Source: F23-B02 sp963650165
Lineage (GTDB): Bacteria; Bacillota; Clostridia; Oscillospirales; Oscillospiraceae
DNA length: 13,280 bases
Reading direction: 5' to 3'
NCBI GenBank assembly: GCA_963650165.1
Contig: CAVJKX010000034.1
Span: 1 to 13,280 of the forward strand
A program made the position numbers and the translations under genes. Positions 1 through 5,344 of the stretch are shown in pieces. Positions within the stretch are counted from its first letter, which is position 1. Each line of letters opens with the position of its first letter. Below the pieces are notes generated by a model. The model made no database searches, was not told where the DNA came from, and saw only the letters and a list, made by a program, of their open reading frames with translations.

Positions 1-6
1 CCCCTT

Positions 7-55
7 GGCTTCCCCTTCGAGGGGAAGCTGTCACCGAAGGTGACTGAAGAGGTGT
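7..55 (+). repeat. Double-hairpin REP-like repeat, type A
   Basis: There are two adjacent hairpins. The first is GCTTCCCCT/AGGGGAAGC with a tiny loop, and the second is GTCACC-GAA-GGTGAC. They are followed by the foot TGAAGAGGTGT. Related copies occur at 196-253, 4821-4877, 5016-5075 and 13221-13280, with a remnant at 7740-7761. Compared with type B copies, the pairing bases of the second stem differ but remain complementary. Confidence 0.8.
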
Positions 56-121
56 TATCAAATCTTTTGCCGCCAGGCAAACACAAATTTCATTTAGGGA
101 ACTTAATTCAATATTAAGCAT

Positions 122-161
122 AAAAAAGACAGTGCAGAGTATGATCTGCACTGTCTTTTTT
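122..161. terminator. Bidirectional intrinsic terminator in TBE copy 1
   Basis: Six A residues and GACAGTGCAGA pair perfectly with TCTGCACTGTC and a T run, giving a 17-bp stem and a 6-base loop (GTATGA). With a U tract available on either strand it should terminate transcription in both directions. It is the first such structure downstream of the minus-strand permease, about 460 bases past its stop. An identical stem and loop occurs at 4945-4983. Confidence 0.75.
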
Positions 162-195
162 TCATAATGTAGGCGGCTTACGCCGCGATTTATAA

Positions 196-253
196 ACACC
201 TCATCCGTCGGCTGTCGCCGACACCTTCCCCTCAGGCTCCGCAAGGGGAAGGC
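196..253 (-). repeat. Double-hairpin REP-like repeat, type B
   Basis: Read on the minus strand it begins GCCTTCCCC, forms a first hairpin closed by AGGGGAAGG, then a second stem GTCGGC-GACA-GCCGAC, and ends in the foot GGATGAGGTGT. It forms the inverted right end of TBE copy 1 and matches the copies at 5016-5075 (minus) and 13221-13280 (plus). Confidence 0.8.
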
Positions 254-336
254 AGGGCGCAGGCTGTGCCTGCGAATGAAGATTGAAGATTGAAGATTGA
301 ATAATGAATAATTGCGGTGTGCGCTCTGCGCACGGA
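254..336 (-). repeat. Linker block: two hairpins and a 7-bp tandem array
   Basis: This block contains a hairpin CGCAGGC-TGT-GCCTGCG (258-274), five 7-bp units at 278-312 (three GAAGATT, then two GAATAAT), and a hairpin GTGCGC-TCT-GCGCAC (319-333). The same three modules in the same order recur at 5076-5146 and, inverted, at 7662-7739. There the CGCAG stem bases differ but still pair, and the arrays have three and four units. No gene is visible. I infer that this is a structured part of the composite intergenic element. Confidence 0.7.
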
Positions 337-450
337 TTTTCATAGGCGTTTTTTAGAGGCGTTTTAACATTGTACCGATACATTTATTGCGTCAGCCCGA
401 CCGGAAACAATGGAAAAAATAAATACGTTTCGCGTCCCGTGAGATTGTGC
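337..450 (+). repeat. R100 repeat, plus orientation, with an extra terminal fragment
   Basis: A full R100 unit begins TTTTAGAGGCG at 351 and runs through TACCGATAC, the TTTATTGC motif, CCCGACCGG and ACGTTTCGCGTCCC. A separate TTTTCATAGGCG end fragment precedes it at 337-348. It faces an inverted R100 unit (519-617), so the pair forms a palindromic element. The 18-bp word GCGTCAGCCCGACCGGAA at 389-406 is repeated exactly 70 bp later at 459-476, marking a partial internal duplication. Bases 451-518 hold that duplicated material and no gene. Confidence 0.7.
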
Positions 451-518
451 TGATTTTCGCGTCAGCCCGACCGGAAGCCGCGCCGGAAACCGAAACAAGA
501 GGATAAGTAAATTTTTTC

Positions 519-617
519 CGCACTCGCGTTACGCGGCAGCGTTCTTATTTCGCCGGCGGCATCGAACCGGGCACCCGCAACCTCCGTATAGGTGCAGACT
601 TAATTCGCCTCTGAAAA
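519..617 (-). repeat. R100 repeat, minus orientation, at the 3' end of the permease gene
   Basis: On the minus strand it starts TTTTCAGAGGCG and continues with CACCTATACGG, GGTGCCCGGTTCG, GAAATAAGAACG and GAGTGCGGA. The permease stop codon lies only 7 bases before it, inside a degenerate end-like sequence (TTTTTAGAATCGCAT). It is one of about nine R100 copies in the window. Confidence 0.75.
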
Positions 618-624
618 TGCGATT

Positions 625-2052
625 CTAAAAATTCGCCGATGAAGATCTGCGGTGTTCGAAGAGGTAGCCGATGAACATGACGACGGCGAAGAAGAGCAGG
701 AAGCCGAGGCACTGCTTCCAGCCGTAGCCCGTCCAGATCGCGTAGCAGAAGAACAGGCAGCAGGCGACGCCCAGCGCGGGGAGCACGAAGCGCTTTATCG
801 GGTGCAGCTCCTTGGCCTTGACCATGAGTCCGATCATCATGGGTATGTACATGAGGTACAGGCAGATGATGCCGATCTCGTCGGGCTCCCATGCGAACCA
901 CTCGCTCGTGTGCACGGAGCCGAACAGCCCGGGGCCGCCCATCCACATCATGACCGTCCACGCGTACCAGAAGCCCGCGAGCATCATGCCGACGACGGAG
1001 GACTTGATCGCGAAGTTGTTCTGCTCGTCAATGTGCCCGAAGAAGCCCGGATTCGGGCCCATACCGCGCGCGGAGACCGAGTACATGCTGCGGCAGGAGG
1101 CCATGATAAGGCCGTTCATCGTGCCGAGGCAGGAGATGGTGATGAATACATACACGATCGTGCCGACCGTCTGGCCGAACAGCGCCGAGAAGGCGATGCG
1201 CGGCAGGCTCTCGCCGAAGGGCCAGGTGGAAATGATCGTGCCGACATCACCGACGATGCTCATCGCCCAGATGTACAGCGCATAGATAACTATCGTGACC
1301 AGCGCGCCGATGACGAGCGCGCGGGGCAGATTTTTCTTGGAGTCCCTGAGCTCGGAGTTTATGCTCGTTGCGAGTATCCAGCCCTCGTATGCGAAGGCAA
1401 AGCCGACTATGGCCTTGAAAAAGCCCGTGCCGTCAACGGCGACGTAGTCGGCGGAGTTGACGTAGTCGAGCACCTGCAGCGTCGTGCCGTTGACAAGTCC
1501 CGCTATCGTTCCGACGACGCCCATGAGGATCAGCGGAATGAGCTTGATGACCGTCATGCCGACCTGAAGCTTGCCGGCGATCCTGGGGCTGAGCGCGTTG
1601 ATGCCGTAGCCGATCATCAGAAAGCCCGCGCCCACGCCGATCGCAACGGCGTTGACCTGGCCGTTTGCAAAGTCGATCGACGAGATGCCGAACAGCTGCA
1701 GGAACATCATCGCCGAGAAGAAGGCCAGCATCGAGGCCAGCGCCGGGGCGTATATCGTCGTCATAAACCAGCCGACATAGTAGGCATACTTGGGGCCGAG
1801 GGCGAGCTCGGCATAGTCAACGACGCCGTTGACCTTCTCGTACTTGCTGCCGAGGGTCGCGAAAACCAGCGAACAGATGATGCATATAAGTCCGACGATG
1901 CCGACGACCGCAATGCCCTGAAGGAGGTTCCCTCCCGTCAGCGACAGCACCTTGCCGCCCTTGATAAAGACACCGGAACCGATGACGATGCCGATGACCA
2001 TGGATATCGCGGTGGGCAGGCCGTAGCGCTTTTCCATTTTGTTGTTTTCCAT
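625..2052 (-). CDS. APC-superfamily amino acid permease (12-TM type)
   Basis: The product is an integral membrane amino acid transporter of 475 residues, the usual size for the APC superfamily. The first membrane segment carries the family substrate-loop pattern GIVIGSGVF (about residues 17-25). A later segment reads FAFAYEGWILATSINSEL followed by a basic NLPRAL stretch, as in the LAT/SteT-like exchanger branch. Roughly twelve hydrophobic segments alternate with short loops, and the C-terminal tail is short. I chose the ATG at 2050-2052 because AGGAG lies 7-8 bases upstream. An in-frame ATG 36 bases earlier has no ribosome site and would add a hydrophilic tail (TYRERTTGEK). The gene is divergent from rplJ and has its own sigma-A-type promoter. 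Its TAG stop lies within a degenerate repeat end. Substrate cannot be told from sequence; serine/threonine or neutral amino acids are guesses from subfamily resemblance. Confidence 0.88.
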   Translation of the reverse strand: MENNKMEKRYGLPTAISMVIGIVIGSGVFIKGGKVLSLTGGNLLQGIAVVGIVGLICIICSLVFATLGSKYEKVNGVVDYAELALGPKYAYYVGWFMTTIYAPALASMLAFFSAMMFLQLFGISSIDFANGQVNAVAIGVGAGFLMIGYGINALSPRIAGKLQVGMTVIKLIPLILMGVVGTIAGLVNGTTLQVLDYVNSADYVAVDGTGFFKAIVGFAFAYEGWILATSINSELRDSKKNLPRALVIGALVTIVIYALYIWAMSIVGDVGTIISTWPFGESLPRIAFSALFGQTVGTIVYVFITISCLGTMNGLIMASCRSMYSVSARGMGPNPGFFGHIDEQNNFAIKSSVVGMMLAGFWYAWTVMMWMGGPGLFGSVHTSEWFAWEPDEIGIICLYLMYIPMMIGLMVKAKELHPIKRFVLPALGVACCLFFCYAIWTGYGWKQCLGFLLFFAVVMFIGYLFEHRRSSSANF

Positions 2053-2083
2053 TGCTTTCTCTCCTGTAGTTCTTTCTCTGTAC

Positions 2084-2107
2084 GTCACTTTTCCTGTTTA
2101 AAGTGAC
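2084..2107. promoter_or_regulatory. 8-bp inverted repeat at the permease transcript start
   Basis: GTCACTTT and AAAGTGAC are perfect inverted arms separated by 8 bases. They lie just downstream of the minus-strand -10 element, so the site is either a 5'-end mRNA hairpin or an operator. No regulator gene is visible in the window. Confidence 0.45.
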
Positions 2108-2113
2108 ATTTCC

Positions 2114-2142
2114 ATGATACGACAAATCGCCGAAATTGTCAA
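2114..2142 (-). promoter_or_regulatory. Permease promoter with a palindromic -35 region
   Basis: On the minus strand the -35 is TTGACA (2137-2142) and the -10 is TATCAT (2114-2119), with a 17-base spacer. The -35 is embedded in a perfect 14-bp palindrome TGTCAATATTGACA (2137-2150), a plausible operator position. The 5' untranslated region would be about 55 bases. Confidence 0.65.
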
Positions 2143-2198
2143 TATTGACAGCTCCGCCGCGCCCTTGCGGAAACGTTCGGAAAAGCGGGCGAAAAAGC

Positions 2199-2227
2199 TT
2201 GACAAATACGGCGGATTTTGATATTAT
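2199..2227 (+). promoter_or_regulatory. rplJ-rplL promoter
   Basis: A consensus TTGACA (2199-2204), a 17-base spacer and TATTAT (2222-2227) give a strong housekeeping promoter. Transcription would start near 2234, just ahead of the L10 leader. It is divergent from the permease promoter. The stretch between the two -35 boxes (2151-2198) shows nothing else recognisable. Confidence 0.85.
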
Positions 2228-2233
2228 ATTCGA

Positions 2234-2345
2234 GCGCTCCAAAGACAGCAGGTACCTTTACGGTGTAAATCCTGCCGAGGATGGCATCAGTTTTTGATTG
2301 CTTACAGCCTCCGTGTCTTCGGACATGGAGGTTTTCTTTTTGAGC
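2234..2345 (+). promoter_or_regulatory. Ribosomal protein L10 leader
   Basis: This is a cis-acting autoregulatory mRNA leader. The hallmark sequence is present: AAAGACAGCAGG, then a stem closed by CCTGCCGAGG (GCAGG 2248-2252 pairing with CCTGC 2271-2275), followed by a terminator hairpin. In the known family, excess L10(L12) complex binds the leader and reduces expression of rplJ-rplL. The terminator just before the gene suggests control by attenuation here, although binding was not tested. Confidence 0.85.
2308..2340 (+). terminator. Attenuator hairpin of the L10 leader
   Basis: CCTCCGTGTC-TTCG-GACATGGAGG forms a 10-bp stem with one G-T pair and a stable TTCG tetraloop, followed by TTTTCTTTTT. 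It lies 37 bases before the rplJ start, so it is a regulated terminator rather than the end of an upstream gene. Confidence 0.85.
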
Positions 2346-2376
2346 GTGAACATCAGTGTGGAGGTGAAAAACACAC

Positions 2377-2904
2377 ATGCCTAACGCAAAGGTTCTCAGC
2401 GAGAAGCAGGCGATCGTAGAAGCACTCGTCGAGCGCATCAACGCAGCAAGCGCAGGTATTCTGGTCGATTATCAGGGTATCACCGTGGCCGAAGATACGG
2501 CTCTGCGTACCGAGATGCGCAAGGAGGGCGTCGACTACACCGTCGTCAAGAACACCCTTACCAGGATTGCTGTCGACAAGGTCGGAATGAAGGAACTTGA
2601 TCCCGTCCTCAACGGAAGCACATCCATGGCAACCAGCACCGAGGATCCCATTGCCCCGTTCCGTATCATCAGCGATTACTCCAAGAAGCTCGGCGACAGA
2701 TTCAATGTCAAGGCAGCTTTCATGGAGGGCAAGATCCTCAGCGAGCAGGAGATAGCAGAGCTGTCCACGCTCACCAGCAAGAACGACCTGTACTCGAAGC
2801 TGGCAGGCTCCCTGAACGCGATCATGGGCGGCCTTGCAGTTGCTCTGAGCGAAGTCGTCGAGCAGAAGGGCGGCGCAGCCGCTCCGGCAGAAGCAGCGGA
2901 ATAA
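2377..2904 (+). CDS. rplJ: Large-subunit ribosomal protein L10
   Basis: L10 (uL10) is the base of the ribosomal stalk. It binds 23S rRNA and carries the L7/L12 dimers that recruit translation GTPases. The 175-residue product has the normal length. The N-terminal half shows the rRNA-binding fold with ILVDYQGITVAED and MRKEGVDYTVVKNTL (about residues 28-62). The end is the Ala-rich helix (GGLAVALSEVVEQKGG) to which L7/L12 dimers attach. The start is an ATG 10 bases after GGAGGTG. rplL follows 36 bases after its stop in the same transcript. Upstream control is by the L10 leader. rplK and rplA are not upstream; the neighbour is a divergent permease. Confidence 0.97.
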   Translation: MPNAKVLSEKQAIVEALVERINAASAGILVDYQGITVAEDTALRTEMRKEGVDYTVVKNTLTRIAVDKVGMKELDPVLNGSTSMATSTEDPIAPFRIISDYSKKLGDRFNVKAAFMEGKILSEQEIAELSTLTSKNDLYSKLAGSLNAIMGGLAVALSEVVEQKGGAAAPAEAAE

Positions 2905-2940
2905 CAGCTGCACCAAACATTAAAATTGGAGGAAATTATA

Positions 2941-3312
2941 ATGGCAAGCGAAAAAATCACCGCCATGATCGACGAGATCAAGGCTCTTTCCGTTCTCGAG
3001 CTCAAGGAGCTCGTTGATGAGATCTGCGAGACCTTCGGTGTCTCCGCAGTTGCAGCAGCAGCTCCCGCAGCAGGCGGCGCAGCAGAGGCTGTCGCAGAGA
3101 AGACCGAGTTCGACGTTGTTATGACCAGCTTCGGCGCAGAGAAGATCAAGGTCATCAAGGAGATCCGCGGCATCACCGGCCTGGGCCTGGCAGAGGCAAA
3201 GGCTCTTGTCGAGAAGGCTCCCGTTGCTGTCAAGGAAGGCGTTTCCAAGGAAGACGCAGAGGCTCTCAAGGCTCAGCTCGAGGCAGTCGGCGCAGCAGTC
3301 GAGATCAAGTAA
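2941..3312 (+). CDS. rplL: Large-subunit ribosomal protein L7/L12
   Basis: This is the flexible stalk protein (bL12), present as dimers bound to L10, which contacts EF-Tu, EF-G, IF2 and release factors. The 123 residues match the family. There is an N-terminal dimerisation helix region (LSVLELKELVDEI, about residues 15-27), an Ala/Gly/Pro hinge (AAAAPAAGGAAEA) and the globular C-terminal domain with KIKVIKEIRGITGLGLAEAK and VEKAPVAVKEGV. I chose the ATG at 2941, which has GGAGG 8 bases upstream (2928-2932), over an in-frame ATG at 2926 that would place the ribosome site inside the gene. Codon use is strongly biased, as expected for high expression. rpoB does not follow; a terminator and a transporter gene do. 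Confidence 0.97.
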   Translation: MASEKITAMIDEIKALSVLELKELVDEICETFGVSAVAAAAPAAGGAAEAVAEKTEFDVVMTSFGAEKIKVIKEIRGITGLGLAEAKALVEKAPVAVKEGVSKEDAEALKAQLEAVGAAVEIK

Positions 3313-3332
3313 GAAATTACTTAACATGTCCG

Positions 3333-3366
3333 AAAACCTCCGTTCGCATGAACGGAGGTTTTTTGC
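3333..3366 (+). terminator. Intrinsic terminator of rplJ-rplL
   Basis: AAAACCTCCGTTC and GAACGGAGGTTTT form a perfect stem around a GCAT loop, with a run of T on the 3' side. It lies about 20 bases after the rplL stop and ends the ribosomal protein operon before the next promoter. Confidence 0.92.
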
Positions 3367-3379
3367 CGTGCAAAAAAGT

Positions 3380-3408
3380 TTGACAACGGCCGCGGCGGGG
3401 AATATATT
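3380..3408 (+). promoter_or_regulatory. Promoter of the CLC transporter gene
   Basis: TTGACA (3380-3385), a 17-base GC-rich spacer and TATATT (3403-3408) form a near-consensus promoter. The leader to the GTG start is only about 35 bases, too short for a fluoride riboswitch aptamer. Confidence 0.8.
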
Positions 3409-3449
3409 TAAATGTTGTCCGCAATCGTTGATATTACGGAGGTGAGAAC

Positions 3450-4703
3450 GTGGATAAGATAAAAGACGGCGCCGTCAGCGCGGGGAAATACTTCCGCACA
3501 TTCTGCCGCTGGGTGCTGCTGTCGGTCGTGACGGGGCTCGTATGCGGGCTGGTCGGCTCTGCGTTCCACCTGACGGTCGACTTCGCAACGCGCTTTCGCG
3601 GCCTGCATCCGTGGCTGGTTTTCCTGCTGCCGGCAGGCGGTCTTGCCGTTGCGTTTATTTACCGCGTCAGCAAAATGGAGGGCGAGGGCACGAACAACAT
3701 CATCGACTCCATCCACGACGGCGAGAAGGTGCCGATCATGCTCGTGCCGGTCATTTTTGCCGCGACCGCGATCACGCATCTCGTCGGCGGCTCGGCCGGA
3801 CGCGAGGGCGCTGCGCTCCAGATCGGCGGCGGCATCGGCTACCGCGTCGGGCGGCTTCTGAAGCTCGACGAGAAGGACATGCGACTTGTCACGCTGTGCG
3901 GCATGAGCGCGGTGTTTGCCGCGCTGTTCGGAACGCCACTGACCGCGACGATATTTGCGCTCGAGGTCATATCGGTCGGCATTCTCTACTATTCGGGGCT
4001 TATCCCCTGCCTCGTCGCGTCGGTCACGGCCTACGCCGTGTCGCTGCTGTTCGGCATCGCGCCGATGCGCTATTCCGTCGCGCTCGAGCCGCTGGAGCTC
4101 GGCCTTCTGCTGCGGGTATGTGCGCTGGCGGTCGTCTGCGCGCTCGTGAGTATCGTGTTCTGCGTCGCAATGCACAGGACCGAGCGCTTTGCGTCAAAAA
4201 CGATCAAAAGCATCTATCTGCGCGCGTTTATCGGCGGGCTTATCGTAATTGCCCTCACGCTCATCGTCGGCGACGAGAGCTACAACGGCATCGGCACGGA
4301 CATCATCGCCTCCGCCCTCGGCGAGGGTGAAGCACCGGCCTGGGGCTTTCTGTGGAAGATAGTTTTCACCGCCGTGACCATCGGCTTCGGCTTCAAGGGC
4401 GGCGAGATCGTACCGACGATGTTCATCGGCGCGGTGCTCGGCTGCACCGTCGGGCCGCTGCTGGGCATACCGGCGCAGTTTGCCGCCGCGATAGCGCTCG
4501 TCGCCGTGTTCTGCGGCGCGGTCAACTGCCCGATAGCGTCGATCATCCTCTCGGTCGAGCTGTTCGGCTCGGGCGAGCTGCTGTATTTTGCCCTCGCCTG
4601 CGGCATCTCCTACATGCTCTCGGGCTACTTCGGCCTGTACAGCAGCCAGAAGATCATGTACTCCAAAACCCGCGCCGAGTTCATCAACCGCTACGCCAGG
4701 TAG
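3450..4703 (+). CDS. CLC-family anion transporter, probable CLC-F type fluoride/proton antiporter
   Basis: This is a CLC membrane transporter of 417 residues with about ten or more hydrophobic helices and no CBS domains. The external gating glutamate is in GREGAALQIGGG (Glu119), where classical chloride CLCs have GREGP. The canonical GSGIP loop is replaced by GEGTNN (about residues 78-83), so the central serine is missing and Thr81 may take its place. The later loop is GFKGGEIVPTMFIGA (about 314-328) instead of the chloride-type GxFxP context, and the C-terminus has YSSQKIMYSKT. These features resemble the fluoride-exporting CLC-F branch as I remember it; that is inference, and chloride exchange remains possible. 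The GTG start has GGAGGTG 5 bases upstream. The gene has its own promoter. The TAG stop is immediately followed by an R100 repeat. Confidence 0.85.
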   Translation: MDKIKDGAVSAGKYFRTFCRWVLLSVVTGLVCGLVGSAFHLTVDFATRFRGLHPWLVFLLPAGGLAVAFIYRVSKMEGEGTNNIIDSIHDGEKVPIMLVPVIFAATAITHLVGGSAGREGAALQIGGGIGYRVGRLLKLDEKDMRLVTLCGMSAVFAALFGTPLTATIFALEVISVGILYYSGLIPCLVASVTAYAVSLLFGIAPMRYSVALEPLELGLLLRVCALAVVCALVSIVFCVAMHRTERFASKTIKSIYLRAFIGGLIVIALTLIVGDESYNGIGTDIIASALGEGEAPAWGFLWKIVFTAVTIGFGFKGGEIVPTMFIGAVLGCTVGPLLGIPAQFAAAIALVAVFCGAVNCPIASIILSVELFGSGELLYFALACGISYMLSGYFGLYSSQKIMYSKTRAEFINRYAR

Positions 4704-4820
4704 TTTTAGAGGCGCATTTAGGCCGTACCTATACGTTTATTGCCAGTGCCCGGTTCGAGACATTGGAAGAAATAAGAACGTTTCGCGTTCCATGAGTGCG
4801 CAGTGATGTTACGCACCCTT
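4704..4820 (+). repeat. R100 repeat directly after the CLC stop codon
   Basis: The unit starts TTTTAGAGGCGCATTTAGG on the base after the TAG stop. It contains CCTATACGTTTATTGC, GTGCCCGGTTCGAGAC, AAATAAGAACGTTTCGCG and GAGTGCG, and ends in an imperfect GTGCG/CGCAC hairpin (4796-4815). TBE copy 2 follows at once. No reading frame is shared with the other R100 copies. Confidence 0.8.
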
Positions 4821-4877
4821 GGCTTCCCCTTGCGGAGCTTGAGGGGAAGCTGTCACCGAAGGTGACTGAAGAGGTGT
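4821..4877 (+). repeat. Double-hairpin REP-like repeat, type A
   Basis: The first hairpin is GCTTCCCCT to AGGGGAAGC with an 11-base loop. The second is GTCACC-GAA-GGTGAC, followed by the foot TGAAGAGGTGT. It differs from 7-55 mainly by the longer first loop. Confidence 0.8.
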
Positions 4878-4944
4878 CAATAAATTTTTTGCCGTCAGGC
4901 AAACACAAATTTTCTGTAGGGAAATTAATCTAATATTAAACGCG

Positions 4945-4983
4945 AAAAAGACAGTGCAGAGTATGATCTGCACTGTCTTTTTT
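4945..4983. terminator. Bidirectional intrinsic terminator in TBE copy 2
   Basis: AAAAAGACAGTGCAGA pairs with TCTGCACTGTCTTTTT around the loop GTATGA. A T run on the plus strand and an A run on the other side allow termination in both directions. It is the first terminator-like structure after the CLC gene, about 240 bases past its stop. Confidence 0.78.
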
Positions 4984-5015
4984 CATAAAGTTGCGGCTCA
5001 CGCCGCGATTTAATT

Positions 5016-5075
5016 ACACCTCATCCGGCTCGCTTGCGCGACCCACCTTCCCCTCAAGCTCCGCAAGGGGAAGGC
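5016..5075 (-). repeat. Double-hairpin REP-like repeat, type B (imperfect second stem)
   Basis: On the minus strand it runs from GCCTTCCCC to the foot GGATGAGGTGT. The first hairpin is intact. The second is reduced to a short stem around GCAA (TCGC-GCAA-GCGA), unlike the fully paired copies at 196-253 and 13221-13280. Confidence 0.75.
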
Positions 5076-5146
5076 GGCGCAGAAGCAGAGCTTCTGCGAA
5101 TGAATATTGAATAATGAATAATTGCGGTGTGCGCAAAGCGCACGGA
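5076..5146 (-). repeat. Linker block: two hairpins and a 7-bp tandem array
   Basis: This block contains a hairpin CGCAGAAGC-AGA-GCTTCTGCG (5078-5098), three 7-bp units (GAATATT, then two GAATAAT, 5102-5122) and a hairpin GTGCGC-AAA-GCGCAC (5129-5143). The order is the same as at 254-336, with compensating changes in the first stem and fewer tandem units. Confidence 0.7.
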
Positions 5147-5344
5147 TTTTCAGAGGCGTTTTCACATTGTACCGATACGGTAATTGCGGTGTCCCGACCG
5201 GAAGCCGCACAGGAAGCCGAAACAGTGGGCTGCAAAAGCCTGCTCCGCACCCGCGGGTGGCGAAACGCTGTAGTTTCCTCCGGTGTCTCGATACCGTGCA
5301 CCCACAATAAACGTATAGGTGCAGACTAAATGCGCCTCTGAAAA
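5147..5344. mobile_element. Inverted R100 pair (198 bp, terminal inverted repeats)
   Basis: This 198-bp palindrome-like unit is bounded by TTTTCAGAGGCG (5147-5158) and CGCCTCTGAAAA (5333-5344), a perfect 12-bp terminal inverted repeat. It is formed by a degenerate plus-strand R100 (5147-5244) and a minus-strand R100 (5245-5344). The equivalent unit at 7461-7661 is 201 bp. Size, inverted ends and lack of coding capacity are MITE-like. No target-site duplication is evident. Confidence 0.65.

Larger units (their letters stand above)
7..253. mobile_element. Terminator-bearing intergenic element (TBE), copy 1
   Basis: This is a non-coding element of about 247 bp. It consists of a double hairpin repeat on the plus strand (7-55), a core of about 140 bp, and a related double hairpin repeat in inverted orientation (196-253). 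The core holds three hairpins: TTTGCC/GGCAAA (66-81), a perfect 17-bp stem with flanking A and T runs (122-161), and GCGGC/GCCGC (173-186). A second copy with the same order and high identity lies at 4821-5075. The two inverted ends and the absence of any gene make it MITE-like or REP-composite-like. It lies downstream of the leftward permease gene, so its central hairpin may end that transcript. The family name is mine and no transposase is present. Confidence 0.7.
4821..5075. mobile_element. Terminator-bearing intergenic element (TBE), copy 2
   Basis: The architecture is the same as at 7-253: a type A double hairpin (4821-4877, plus), a core with TTTGCC/GGCAAA, the perfect terminator stem (4945-4983) and GCGGC/GCCGC, then a type B double hairpin inverted (5016-5075). 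By eye the core matches copy 1 at most positions. Differences fall mainly in loops and A/T stretches, and the terminator stem and its GTATGA loop are identical. No open reading frame with a ribosome site is present. It probably provides the transcription end for the CLC gene. Confidence 0.72.

Noticed and set aside
1..624. CRISPR array
   Set aside because: The repeats are long, inverted, unevenly spaced and lack unique spacers of constant size.
3409..3449. Fluoride riboswitch before the CLC-F-like gene
   Set aside because: The leader after the predicted transcription start is about 35 bases and lacks the crcB-motif pseudoknot pattern.
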